From Clostridia bacterium (GTDB lineage Bacteria; Bacillota_A; Clostridia; Christensenellales; Aristaeellaceae), in contig JAFWUC010000071.1 in NCBI GenBank assembly GCA_017518705.1, positions 3,007 through 67,006 of the forward strand: a stretch of DNA of 64,000 nt, given 5' to 3'. The translations under genes and the position numbers were made by a program. Positions 7,737 through 16,234 of this stretch are shown here, one piece after another. The stretch's first letter is position 1; each line of letters opens with the position of its first letter. Below the pieces are notes generated by a model that saw only the letters and a program-made list of their open reading frames with translations, was not told where the DNA came from and did no database searches.

Positions 7737-7757
7737 ACGCGCCTCAGGGCGCGTTTT
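7737..7757 (+). terminator. Terminator of the rarA operon
   Basis: ACGCGCC / GGCGCGT stem with a 4-base loop, followed by TTTTG, 23 bases beyond the stop codon. Confidence 0.72.
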
Positions 7758-7760
7758 GTG

Positions 7761-7790
7761 TTGCCCGCGCTGCCGGGATTGTGTTATAAT
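7761..7790 (+). promoter_or_regulatory. Promoter for the secreted phosphatase-like gene
   Basis: Perfect TATAAT at 7785-7790 with a modest TTGCCC 18 bases upstream. It follows directly after the preceding terminator. Confidence 0.55.
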
Positions 7791-7830
7791 CGGCACGGGG
7801 GATGATCCTCCGCATGAAAGGAGAGGTTGT

Positions 7831-8928
7831 ATGAAAAAACTGCTTTCCCTTATGGTGTGTATCGCGCTGGTGCTGTGCGCCCTGCCCGTGTTCGCGGAAG
7901 AACTCAGCGTGACCGGCAAGGTGACCGAGGTGGAAAAGTACGGCCACGCGCTGCTGGACATCACGATCGAAGACTTCACCAAGCTGGGCTTTGAGCTGGG
8001 CGACGTGGTCACCGTCAAGGCGGGCACGTTCGAAGGCGACATGCCCTACTTTAACGGCTATTACGTGGACAAGGGCGAGTACATGCTGCGCGCCTATCCC
8101 GGCCACACCTGCATCGCCGTGTGCATCAACTACGGCAAGTTCGCCGAGACCGCCGGCATAGGCATCGGAGACGAAGTGACCGTCAGCCTCAAGCAGAAGG
8201 CGGGCGCGCTGACCGTGCAGGAGATCAACAACCTGGTGTATACCGACGTCAGGGAAGACTATGAAAGCGACGAAGAGTTCGCGAACTTCCGTGAAATAAC
8301 GCTGGGCGGCATCGCCGCCGGCAGGTTCTACCGTTCCGCCTCCGCCATCAAAAACGAGCACAACAGGGCGGGCTACGCGGACAAATTCGCCGAAAAAGTT
8401 GGCGTGAACGCGGTAATGAACATGGGCGACACCGAAGAGGAGCTGGCCGCGCTTTTGCAGGCGGAAGACTTTGCTTCGCCGTATTATAAGAGCCTGTGTG
8501 AGGGCGGAAAAGTCATCGCCCTGGGCATGCCGGTGAACTTCTCTTCCGACGAGTTCGCCGATGGCATCGTGAAGGGACTCACCTTCCTGTCCGAGAACGA
8601 CGCGCCGTACCTGGTGCACTGCACCGAGGGCAAGGACCGCGCGGGCTTCGCCTCAATGCTGGTTGAAGCGCTGATGGGCGCGTCCGAGGAGGAGATAGTC
8701 AAGGATTACATGCTGTCCTACGTAAACTACTACGGAGTGGAAGAGGGCAGCGAAAAGTATGACATGATCGCCGAGAAGAACATCATGGAAATGCTCAGGT
8801 CCCTGGCGGGCCTGGAAAAGGGAGCGTCCCTTGAGGGCGTGGACCTGGCCGAAGCGGCGCAGGCTTACCTGCTCGGGCACGGCATGGCCGCCGAAGCGCT
8901 GGAAGCTCTGAAGACTAAACTCGGCTGA
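7831..8928 (+). CDS. Secreted tyrosine-phosphatase-like protein
   Basis: 365 residues from the ATG at 7831, chosen because AAGGAGAGG precedes it and a clear signal peptide follows (lysines, hydrophobic core, cleavage near VFAEE). After an amino-terminal domain of about 120 residues comes a Y_phosphatase3-type domain: ITLGGIAAGRFYRSA, then the catalytic P-loop VHCTEGKDRAGF with the nucleophile Cys near residue 264. The family removes phosphate from tyrosine or from phosphoinositides. Here the enzyme is probably exported. A cytosolic relative with HCSEGKDRTG is at 11007. Confidence 0.9.
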   Translation: MKKLLSLMVCIALVLCALPVFAEELSVTGKVTEVEKYGHALLDITIEDFTKLGFELGDVVTVKAGTFEGDMPYFNGYYVDKGEYMLRAYPGHTCIAVCINYGKFAETAGIGIGDEVTVSLKQKAGALTVQEINNLVYTDVREDYESDEEFANFREITLGGIAAGRFYRSASAIKNEHNRAGYADKFAEKVGVNAVMNMGDTEEELAALLQAEDFASPYYKSLCEGGKVIALGMPVNFSSDEFADGIVKGLTFLSENDAPYLVHCTEGKDRAGFASMLVEALMGASEEEIVKDYMLSYVNYYGVEEGSEKYDMIAEKNIMEMLRSLAGLEKGASLEGVDLAEAAQAYLLGHGMAAEALEALKTKLG

Positions 8929-8956
8929 CGCGCAACCGCAAAACATCCGCACACAG

Positions 8957-8986
8957 CTCCCGCCTGAACACTCCGGCGGGAGTTTT
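8957..8986 (+). terminator. Intrinsic terminator
   Basis: CTCCCGCC / GGCGGGAG perfect 8-bp stem followed by TTTT, 28 bases after the phosphatase stop codon. Confidence 0.78.
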
Positions 8987-9088
8987 GCATACAGCGGGCG
9001 CGCAAGATATAACATAAAAGAGCAGGAAGCACAGGCGTGCAGGGTGTATAATCTCGGCATACAAAAACACGAAAGGAAGCACAGAATT

Positions 9089-10996
9089 ATGAGTGAAACG
9101 ACTGTAAGGATACAGGACGACCTGTACGAAGCCGTAAACGGCGAGTGGCTCAAAACGGCCGTGATACCGGACGACAAGCCTATCACCGGCGGCTTTGCCA
9201 GCCTGGACGAGGGCGTGGAAAAGCTGATGATGGCGGATTTCAGAGCGTTTGCCGAGGGCAGCAAGACCACCGACATACCCCAGATGAAGTACGCCGTCGC
9301 GCTGTACAAAAAGGTGCTGGACTCCAAACGGCGCAACGAGGAGGGGATCGCCCCCGCGCTGCCCCTGCTGGAAAAGCTCCGCGCCGTAAAGACCGTGGAC
9401 GACCTGAACGCGCAGGCTGCCCAGCTGCTCGAACTGGGCGTGGATCTGCCCCTGCAGATGGAAGTGACTGCCGACATGCAGTGCGCGGAAAAGAACAGTT
9501 TCATAGTGACCGGTCCCGACATCATACTGCCGGACACCACTTATTACGCCGACGACAACCCGGCGGGCAAGCAGCTTCTGGCGGTGTGGGCGGACATGGC
9601 GGCCAAGGTGCTGGCGTTCGCGCCCTTCAGCGAGGAAGAGCGCAAACAGTATCTGGAGGACGCGCTTGCCTTCGACGCGCTGGTCGCCCAAAAGGTCAAG
9701 AGCCGCCTGGAGTGGTCCGAGTACTACAAGTGCCACAACCCCATGCCCGCGGACGAGGTGGCGGGGTATGCGGCGCCCTTCGACATCAAAAAAGTGCTGA
9801 GCGACCTGTACGGCGAAAACGCGCCCGAGACAATTATTGTCTACGACCCCAGGGCGATCAAAGAGATGAACGGATATTTCTCCGAGGAGAAGTTTAGCCT
9901 CTACATCCACTGGGCCACCGTAAAGGCGCTGCTCAAAGCCACGGCATTCCTGTCCGAAGAGCTGGCAACGCTGGGCAAGACCTATTCCCGCGCCTTAAGA
10001 GGCGTGGCGTCCGACCCCGCTCTTGAAAAGCAGGCGTACCAGACCGCGTCCAGCATGTATTCCGAGCCCGTAGGTGTGTACTACGGCCGCACCTATTTCG
10101 GCGAAGAGGCCAAGAAGGACGTGGTGGAGATGGTCAAAAAGATCATCGAGACCTACAAGCTCCGCATGCGGAAGAACGATTTCCTGGCGCCCGAGACCAA
10201 GGAGCAGGCAATCAAGAAGCTCTCCACGATAGAGATCAAGATGGGCTATCCCGACGAGATCAAGCCGATCTGGTCGCTGCTCACGTTCGACGAAAACGAC
10301 TCGCTGCTGCCCGTCATGATGCACCTGAGCGCCGTGCGCGTAAAGGACATGTTCGATAAGCTGCAAAAGCCCGTGGACCGCACCGAGTGGCTCATGCCCG
10401 GGCACATGGTCAACGCGTGCTACAACCCCAGCGCCAACGACATCACCTTCCCCGCCGCCATACTCCAGAAGCCCTTCTACGCCCTGAGCCAGAGCGTCAG
10501 CGAGAACCTGGGCGGCATCGGCGCGGTCATCGGGCACGAGATCTCCCACGCCTTCGACAACAACGGCGCCAACTTCGACGAGCACGGCAACCTTAAGAAC
10601 TGGTGGAAGGAAGAGGACTTTAACGCCTTCAAGGAACTCACCAAGGGCATGATCGAGCAGTTCGACGGTATCGAGTTCCACGGCGGCAAGGTCAGCGGCG
10701 AGCTCACCGTGAGCGAGAACATCGCCGACAACGGCGGCATGGGCGTGACGCTGGAGATCATGCACACCCTGCCCGACCCGGACTATAAAGCGTACTTCAA
10801 AAACTGGGCGCGGGTGTGGTGCCTCAAGGCGAAGGACGAGTATATCAAGCTGCTCCTGGCCAGCGACGTGCACTCTCCCAACGTGCTGCGCGCCAACATG
10901 ATGCCCCGGAACTTCAGCGAATGGTACGAGGCGTTCGGCGTCACGGAAAACGACGGCATGTACATCGCGCCCGGCAAGAGGATCAGCATCTGGTAA
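9089..10996 (+). CDS. M13 family zinc metallopeptidase (neprilysin/PepO-like)
   Basis: 635 residues from the ATG at 9089, which has GAAAGGAAG upstream; the frame is open further upstream but lacks a site. It starts with the family signature (DDLYEAVNGEW), has NPSANDITFPAAIL, the zinc site GHEISHAFDNNG near residue 483, the third-ligand motif ENIADNGG and the usual SIW ending. Bacterial M13 enzymes degrade short peptides. No signal peptide is present, so it is a cytoplasmic oligopeptidase. The following phosphatase gene starts 10 bases later. A TATAAT at 9047-9052 is the likely -10 element. Confidence 0.95.
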   Translation: MSETTVRIQDDLYEAVNGEWLKTAVIPDDKPITGGFASLDEGVEKLMMADFRAFAEGSKTTDIPQMKYAVALYKKVLDSKRRNEEGIAPALPLLEKLRAVKTVDDLNAQAAQLLELGVDLPLQMEVTADMQCAEKNSFIVTGPDIILPDTTYYADDNPAGKQLLAVWADMAAKVLAFAPFSEEERKQYLEDALAFDALVAQKVKSRLEWSEYYKCHNPMPADEVAGYAAPFDIKKVLSDLYGENAPETIIVYDPRAIKEMNGYFSEEKFSLYIHWATVKALLKATAFLSEELATLGKTYSRALRGVASDPALEKQAYQTASSMYSEPVGVYYGRTYFGEEAKKDVVEMVKKIIETYKLRMRKNDFLAPETKEQAIKKLSTIEIKMGYPDEIKPIWSLLTFDENDSLLPVMMHLSAVRVKDMFDKLQKPVDRTEWLMPGHMVNACYNPSANDITFPAAILQKPFYALSQSVSENLGGIGAVIGHEISHAFDNNGANFDEHGNLKNWWKEEDFNAFKELTKGMIEQFDGIEFHGGKVSGELTVSENIADNGGMGVTLEIMHTLPDPDYKAYFKNWARVWCLKAKDEYIKLLLASDVHSPNVLRANMMPRNFSEWYEAFGVTENDGMYIAPGKRISIW

Positions 10997-11006
10997 GGGG
11001 ACGCAC

Positions 11007-11702
11007 ATGATTTCCAACTTAAGGGACCTGGGCGGCATAACCGGCGCCGGGAACAGGAAGATCCGCAAGGGGATGCTCTTCCGCTCGGCGAGCCTGTGCG
11101 ATGCACTGCCGGAGGGCTTAAAGGGCATCTCGACCGTGATAGACGTAAGGACGCCCGAAGAGATCCTGGAAAAGCCGGATAAGTGCTATGAGGCCGAGTA
11201 CCTGCGCTTTCCCGCCTTCGTGCTGTCCGCCGCCGGCATAAGCCGCGAACAGGGCTCCGACGCAAAGGAGATCACCGGCATGGCGGATCTGTACAGGGCG
11301 ATCGTCAGGGAGCACGCCGACCGCCTCAGGGATATACTCCTTGCGATAATGGAACACGACTTTGCTTCCGGCGCGGTGCTGTGGCACTGCTCGGAGGGCA
11401 AGGACCGCACCGGCATCGTGGCCGCCCTGGTGCTGAATTTGCTGGGGGCGTCCCGGGAAGCCATAACGGAGGACTACCTTAAGACCAACATCATAAATCT
11501 TCCCAAGGCCGAAAGGATACAGGACGAGGTCATGAAGACCCACGGTCCCGAGGCCGCCGGGCAGGCATACCGTTCCTATATCGCGGACAGGGAATACTTA
11601 AGCGCCGCCCTGGACGAGATGGAAGGCGACTACATATCTTCCCGCCTGGGGATAGACGGCAAAGCCGTCGAGCGCTTCAGGGACATGCTGCTGGGCGACT
11701 GA
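11007..11702 (+). CDS. Tyrosine-protein phosphatase (Y_phosphatase3 type), cytosolic
   Basis: 231 residues: NLRDLGGITGAGNRKIRKG and LFRSASL at the start are the hallmark of the family, and the P-loop WHCSEGKDRTGIVA has the nucleophile Cys near residue 128. A CX5R nucleophile of this type removes phosphate from tyrosine, sometimes from serine or lipids. It follows the M13 peptidase by 10 bases and shares its transcript. There is no signal peptide, unlike the related protein at 7831. Confidence 0.92.
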   Translation: MISNLRDLGGITGAGNRKIRKGMLFRSASLCDALPEGLKGISTVIDVRTPEEILEKPDKCYEAEYLRFPAFVLSAAGISREQGSDAKEITGMADLYRAIVREHADRLRDILLAIMEHDFASGAVLWHCSEGKDRTGIVAALVLNLLGASREAITEDYLKTNIINLPKAERIQDEVMKTHGPEAAGQAYRSYIADREYLSAALDEMEGDYISSRLGIDGKAVERFRDMLLGD

Positions 11703-11719
11703 TCCAAGACCCATAACAG

Positions 11720-11747
11720 TCCTGCCGATAGACATCGGCAGGATTTT
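11720..11747 (+). terminator. Terminator of the M13-phosphatase operon
   Basis: Perfect 10-bp stem TCCTGCCGAT / ATCGGCAGGA with a 4-base loop and TTTT. A TATAAT for the next unit follows at about 11752-11757. Confidence 0.83.
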
Positions 11748-11810
11748 CGTTTATAATAAGCGCGGAATGATACGGCCTTCGCGGGCCCGGACAACGAAAG
11801 GAGCGGCACA

Positions 11811-12122
11811 ATGATAAAGATATACGGCATGCCAACATGCCCTTACTGCGACTACATCCACGAGCAGATAAAGGGGCGGGAAGACGAGTTCGAGTACATA
11901 AACATAGGCGAGCACTTCCGCTACCTGAGCGCGTTCATGCGTCTGAGGGACACCCATCCCGTGTTCGACCGCATGAAGCGGATAGGTGACGTGGGCGTCC
12001 CGGCATTCGTGTTCGAGGACGGCAGGGTGTCCATCGACCCGGCGGACGCGGGGCTGATCGAGTACGGCTCGCCCGCCGCCTGTTCGATAGAGGACCATAA
12101 AAGCGGCAGAAAAGGCTGCTGA
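11811..12122 (+). CDS. Glutaredoxin-like thioredoxin-fold protein
   Basis: 103 residues. It begins IKIYGMPTCPYCDYI, with the dithiol CPYC active site at residues 10-13, and has the cis-proline motif VGVPAFVFEDG. The carboxyl tail adds two further cysteines (AACSIEDH and a final GC). This pattern fits the glutaredoxin-related family found in anaerobes, acting in thiol-disulfide exchange or as an electron donor. It is 14 bases upstream of the isochorismatase-type hydrolase. Confidence 0.87.
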   Translation: MIKIYGMPTCPYCDYIHEQIKGREDEFEYINIGEHFRYLSAFMRLRDTHPVFDRMKRIGDVGVPAFVFEDGRVSIDPADAGLIEYGSPAACSIEDHKSGRKGC

Positions 12123-12136
12123 CAGGAGGAAGAACC

Positions 12137-12658
12137 ATGATATTGCTGGTGATAGACATGCAGAAAGCCCTCGTTGACGACGAACTGTACGCCTTTGACA
12201 CCTTCATGGACCGGACCGTACGGCTGATCGGAGCGGCCAGGGAGCATGGGGTCGAGGTCATATACGCGCAGCACGACGCGGGCCCCGGCAGCGGGCTTTC
12301 CGCGGGGGACGAGGGCTTTGAGATCGCCGACGAGGTGCGCCCCGCGCCGGGCGAAAAGGTGTTCGTCAAGACCATAAACAGCTGCTTCGGCAACGCTGAC
12401 TTCAGGGCGTACATGGAACAGCAGGAGGACAAACGCCTGATGATCGTGGGCCTGCAGACCAATTACTGCATAGACGCCACCGTGAAATCCGCGTTTGAGC
12501 GGGGCTATGAGGTCATCATCCCGGAGGGCACCAACTCTACCTTCGACAACGACTACATGACCGGGGAGACCGCCGTAAAGTATTACAACGAAGACGTGTG
12601 GGACAACGTAGCCGACGTAGTGACCTTTGACGAAGCCGTCGCCATGCTGGGCAGGTGA
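12137..12658 (+). CDS. Cysteine hydrolase, isochorismatase family
   Basis: 173 residues. The catalytic triad of the family is visible: Asp in LLVIDMQKA, Lys in FVKTINSCF, and the nucleophile Cys in QTNYCIDATVKSAFERGYEV. Members hydrolyse nicotinamide, N-carbamoyl compounds or isochorismate; the pocket residues do not tell which. AGGAGGAAG precedes the ATG, and the spacing to the glutaredoxin-like gene indicates one operon. Confidence 0.92.
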   Translation: MILLVIDMQKALVDDELYAFDTFMDRTVRLIGAAREHGVEVIYAQHDAGPGSGLSAGDEGFEIADEVRPAPGEKVFVKTINSCFGNADFRAYMEQQEDKRLMIVGLQTNYCIDATVKSAFERGYEVIIPEGTNSTFDNDYMTGETAVKYYNEDVWDNVADVVTFDEAVAMLGR

Positions 12659-12713
12659 CGGGAGGTCAAGACATAGAAAGCGGACGCAGCTGTCGGCAGA
12701 GGAGGACAGGCGG

Positions 12714-13106
12714 ATGGTAGTGCTGGCGGAACCGATCGATACGGGCATGGTGAAATGCACCTGCCGCTGCGGGTCTTTCGTGGGCAAGCAGGCTGACGGT
12801 GCGGACATGAAAGCCGGGGGCGTTTATTCCGCAGAGCTGGACTTTGAGGATGTAATAGAATACCCGTCCGTAACGGCGGCAGAAAAAGCCGAGTACAGCA
12901 TCGCCGACGAAAACGGCGTTACGATAATGTGCGCCCTGATGACGGAATATGAGGCTTTTGAAGACGGGGGGCTTATCACGTTCGAGCTTGACGGCAATAT
13001 AATAAGCGTGGATTCGGTGAAGGACGAAAGGTTCTTACACTTTGTCGGCAAATTCGTGTCGGTCAGGCTTAGGAACGCCGTCGTCTGGCCGTATGACATG
13101 CCATAA
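12714..13106 (+). CDS. Unrecognised small protein, possibly beta-rich
   Basis: 130 residues from the ATG at 12714, chosen because GAGGAGGACAG is well spaced before it. I recognise no family. The protein is acidic and alternates short polar and hydrophobic segments, with a CTCRCGSFVGK stretch near residue 15 and no signal peptide or membrane segment. It lies 55 bases after the isochorismatase-type gene and 48 bases before a TIM-barrel gene, in the same direction. Codon use resembles the neighbours. Confidence 0.7.
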   Translation: MVVLAEPIDTGMVKCTCRCGSFVGKQADGADMKAGGVYSAELDFEDVIEYPSVTAAEKAEYSIADENGVTIMCALMTEYEAFEDGGLITFELDGNIISVDSVKDERFLHFVGKFVSVRLRNAVVWPYDMP

Positions 13107-13154
13107 CCGGAGATAAATAAGCCTGTGCCGGTGCGCGGAAAAGAGGTGAAACCT

Positions 13155-13871
13155 ATGCGGGCGGGAATACAGATATCCAGCTTCAAGCCCCTGCTGACGG
13201 AGCTTGACGGGCTGAAGCGCGTGCTCGGCTTCATGCGGGGCATCGGCTGCGGGTATACCCAGCTGCAGTGGATCGACAAGCGCATCCCCCCAAAGGATGT
13301 GGCAAGAGCGCTGGACGAATACGGCGTAAAGGCGCTGGGCGTGCAGGACAAGGCGTACGCAGTGTTCGAAGAAACGGGCTATTACCTGGATATGTGCGGA
13401 CTTGCCGGAGGCAGCGACATCTGCGTAAGCGGCGCCGTAGAGACAGGGCTTGACGCCTTCCTTGCGGGGCTGGATACCCTTATGCCTGCCGCCCTGCGCG
13501 ACGGATTCACCGTGTCGTACCATCCCACGAAGCGGGACTTCGACGCGGCGCTGGAGCTGATAATGCGGCGTTACGGTGAACTGCGCCTCACCCTCGACGT
13601 GTGCCAGGCGCATGACGCGGGAGCGTCCGTTTCGGACATCGCCGGAAAATACGCGGGCAGGATAGACATCGTGCACTTTAAGGACAGGGACCCAAGCGGC
13701 GCGCTGTGCCCCGTGGGACAGGGCGTCATAGACTTTGAGGATGCCGCCCTCGCCTGCCAAAGGGCGGGCGCCGCCACCCTGCTGGCGGAACAGGAACAGT
13801 GGCGGGACGCGTTTGGAGAACTGGGCCAGGGATTCGAGTACACGAAGCGGCTGGCGGAGAAGTACACGTGA
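13155..13871 (+). CDS. Sugar phosphate isomerase/epimerase family protein (TIM barrel)
   Basis: 238 residues from the ATG at 13155, preceded by AGAGGTGA. The barrel pattern is visible: GCGYTQLQWIDK, SYHPTKRDFDAALELIMRRY in two parts, LTLDVCQAHDAGA and IVHFKDRD, where the Asp/His/Glu residues form the metal site. It is about 30 residues shorter than its relative at 6836. Substrate unknown. It probably closes the operon that begins with the glutaredoxin-like gene. Confidence 0.87.
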   Translation: MRAGIQISSFKPLLTELDGLKRVLGFMRGIGCGYTQLQWIDKRIPPKDVARALDEYGVKALGVQDKAYAVFEETGYYLDMCGLAGGSDICVSGAVETGLDAFLAGLDTLMPAALRDGFTVSYHPTKRDFDAALELIMRRYGELRLTLDVCQAHDAGASVSDIAGKYAGRIDIVHFKDRDPSGALCPVGQGVIDFEDAALACQRAGAATLLAEQEQWRDAFGELGQGFEYTKRLAEKYT

Positions 13872-13904
13872 TATAATGGTTTTGGCAGTCGGAAAGGGAA
13901 GCAA

Positions 13905-14744
13905 ATGAAAAAGCTCAAGGTTATAATCCTGCTTATAGTGGTTATTGCACCCTTATTTGCCACTATGCCTTGCGGTTCGGCAGATCCTGTCGGCATATTT
14001 GCGCAGCTTGAAGAATACGATTCTGTCGAGCCGTTTGTGCACGGCTATGCGTGTGTCGGAAAAAACGGGCTATACGGATTGATAAATGACGGATACGAAC
14101 TTGTCGTGCCGGCGGAATATGATTGCATCAGAACTTTTGACATTATGGAATACTATACTGACGATGGCTTTTGCGAAGTCGATCTGCCGTCCGGCACGGG
14201 GGCGTTTGACATAATTGATAGAAAACTGGTCGTTCCCTGTGAGTACGGCACCGTGTATTATGAGGAATGCGAGGCGGGCGCGTATTTCATCGGGCGGCGT
14301 TATCCGTCGGCAGAGATGAATGACGGATGGTGGGAACTGTGCGATTACGACATATATGACATAAACGGTCAATTGGTCTATCAGACGACCGCATTCGATG
14401 TCAGGATATCGGACTATTACGCGGGAAATATAAGGGAAGTGGTATCAAGCGAGGAACCGGGAAATGAAGAAATAATAATAAAGGAGATACCGCGCAACGC
14501 AGGGAACACCAAAAAGAGCGTCAGAGAAAAGGATGCGTATCCTTTAGATATTTACGAGACGGAAGAAGCGTTGAGAAAAGCGCATGACGAGATATACGTG
14601 TTTTGTGAACATCAATACTATATCGCCATCGATGACGGGAAAGCCTGCTTTGTAGACATAGACGGCAATGTGGTCGAGAATACGAAGATAAGCTCTTTTG
14701 AATATGACTGGGAAGCTATACGGGTAAACGGGAAAGTGTATTAG
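13905..14744 (+). CDS. Exported WG-repeat-like protein
   Basis: 279 residues with a signal peptide (KKLKVIILLIVVIAPLFA). The mature part has at least two stretches of the WG/KWG repeat type: GYACVGKNGLYGLINDGYEL, followed by VVPAEYDCIRTF, and a second degenerate unit around GAFDIIDRKLVVPCEYGTV. Such beta-strand repeats are common in exported proteins of unknown role. A TATAAT at 13872-13877 overlaps the end of the previous gene, and GAAAGGGAAG precedes the start. Base composition is clearly lower in GC than the genes on both sides, which hints at acquisition. Confidence 0.75.
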   Translation: MKKLKVIILLIVVIAPLFATMPCGSADPVGIFAQLEEYDSVEPFVHGYACVGKNGLYGLINDGYELVVPAEYDCIRTFDIMEYYTDDGFCEVDLPSGTGAFDIIDRKLVVPCEYGTVYYEECEAGAYFIGRRYPSAEMNDGWWELCDYDIYDINGQLVYQTTAFDVRISDYYAGNIREVVSSEEPGNEEIIIKEIPRNAGNTKKSVREKDAYPLDIYETEEALRKAHDEIYVFCEHQYYIAIDDGKACFVDIDGNVVENTKISSFEYDWEAIRVNGKVY

Positions 14745-14812
14745 AGTATGACGAACACGAAAAGTAAATTCGATTTCAAATAAGCTGTGACTGGCGCACT
14801 TCGGAGCTAAAA

Positions 14813-15412
14813 ATGGATATTATAGAAATAAAGCGCGAATTGGCGGAATTGGAAAAGCAAGGTACCAGTATGGACGTGTACGAGTTCCTCCGCAATGTAT
14901 GGAACGAGAGGAAAGACGCCGCCGTCACTTTGCTGGTCGTGGATGAAATGCTGGATATTCTTATGTGGATATCAGGAGCGAGCGCCATGAAATACGTGCC
15001 AGCAAAGGAAGAAGGATTATACAGGGTTTTCTTTGAAGAGGCTGCGGATTTTGGGTATGAAAACTGCCTGAATGACAAACTTTTCCTGTGGAGGATGGCG
15101 TATATTTGCCGTGGATATGCAACGTATTATTTTATTATCAATACGTCTTTCTGCAAAAACTGTACGGGCGATGAAGAGTATGAGAGATTGATACAAACAG
15201 CTGATCGGCTGTTTCCGGGTAGTTTGATGTTCAAGCTGATACCGGATATCATGGATTATTATATAACATGGATAGATAAGATCAGTGATTCCGAATGCAG
15301 TCGGCTTTACGAGGAGCTGCAGGAATTGCATCTGCAAAACAATGCTTCTGATGACAGTGTAAAAGACAATTTTATACTGGACAGGTTAGAGAAAAGGCTG
15401 GGTTTTCAATAA
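14813..15412 (+). CDS. Unrecognised helical protein
   Basis: 199 residues, mostly helical by composition, with aromatic-rich segments (RGYATYYFIINTSFCKN) and a charged carboxyl end. I recognise no family, signal peptide or membrane segment. GGAG precedes the ATG. It lies 68 bases after the WG-repeat-like gene and shares its lower GC content, so the two may form an acquired pair. Small helical orphans of this kind are sometimes immunity proteins, but nothing here shows that. Confidence 0.68.
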   Translation: MDIIEIKRELAELEKQGTSMDVYEFLRNVWNERKDAAVTLLVVDEMLDILMWISGASAMKYVPAKEEGLYRVFFEEAADFGYENCLNDKLFLWRMAYICRGYATYYFIINTSFCKNCTGDEEYERLIQTADRLFPGSLMFKLIPDIMDYYITWIDKISDSECSRLYEELQELHLQNNASDDSVKDNFILDRLEKRLGFQ

Positions 15413-15427
15413 TCAAAGAGAAGATGT

Positions 15428-15466
15428 GACAGAGGCACCTGCTTTCGCGGGTGCCTCTGTCTTATA
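15428..15466 (+). terminator. Strong hairpin after the low-GC gene pair
   Basis: Perfect 12-bp stem GACAGAGGCACC / GGTGCCTCTGTC, 10-base loop, then TTAT. It lies between convergent genes and probably ends both transcripts. Confidence 0.75.
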
Positions 15467-15474
15467 GTTTGAGT

Positions 15475-16206
15475 TTATATCCGTATCTCCAGCCCGTCGG
15501 TGGCGATCACGGTGGGGATGCCGGGCTCCAGGGCGCGCTTTAGCTGCCAGCAGGCGGCGGTCTGGGGGCGGTTATAGTGGTTTATGCAGAACAGTTTGGG
15601 CGGGTGCGCCTTTAAGGGTTCCAGGTACTGCATCACGTCGAAGTGGGCGCCTTCCGCCACCGCCAGGTCAATGCCGTCTTTGGTCAGGAAGCGGGCGAAG
15701 TCCGCAAGGGGACCGTCCCTGTGCTTCATGTCCCCGGTGAACAGCGCGGTCTTTCCCTCCGCTTCGACAAGGAAGGCGTATGCGTTTTCCATGTGGCCCG
15801 TGGGCATGGCGGTCACCTTTACCGCGCCGTCGTCATAGATCGCGCCCTCGTGCACCGGGGCGAAGCGCAGGGAAGCCCTTAAGCCGCCGCAGGTGGTGGC
15901 GATCCAGCCCTTCAGCGCCTCCAGCGTGCGCATGTCGGGCAGGAAGATCAAAGGATCTGCGTCCTTAAAATACCAGGAGCAGATGTCCGCGAAGGGGACC
16001 AGGCCGTTCACGTGGTCCCCGTGGGGATGGGTGACGAACACGGCTGTGATGTCGTTTGGGGAGAGGCCCCGGTCGATCAGTTCCGGCACGGGATCCGCGC
16101 CTATGTCGATCAGGTAATACCTGCCTGCCGCCTCAAGCAGTATGCAGGAGCATTTGCGCCTGGGTTCGGGCACTCCGTGGCTCGCGCCGAAAAACGTAAC
16201 TTTCAC
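15475..16206 (-). CDS. MBL-fold metallo-hydrolase (RNase Z-like/beta-lactamase fold)
   Basis: 243 residues starting at a GTG (16206) with AAGGAA upstream. The metal-binding HxHxDH motif is present in VTHPHGDHVNGL, with later ligands in PTGHMENA, FTGDMKHRD and a final INHYN. An upstream extension of the frame lacks a start site. Such enzymes hydrolyse phosphodiesters, thioesters or lactones; this one resembles the small RNase Z-like group. It lies 28 bases behind the secreted orphan at 16235. Confidence 0.9.
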   Translation of the reverse strand: MKVTFFGASHGVPEPRRKCSCILLEAAGRYYLIDIGADPVPELIDRGLSPNDITAVFVTHPHGDHVNGLVPFADICSWYFKDADPLIFLPDMRTLEALKGWIATTCGGLRASLRFAPVHEGAIYDDGAVKVTAMPTGHMENAYAFLVEAEGKTALFTGDMKHRDGPLADFARFLTKDGIDLAVAEGAHFDVMQYLEPLKAHPPKLFCINHYNRPQTAACWQLKRALEPGIPTVIATDGLEIRI

Positions 16207-16234
16207 TGCGTTTCCTTCCGTTTTTGGTAATTTT

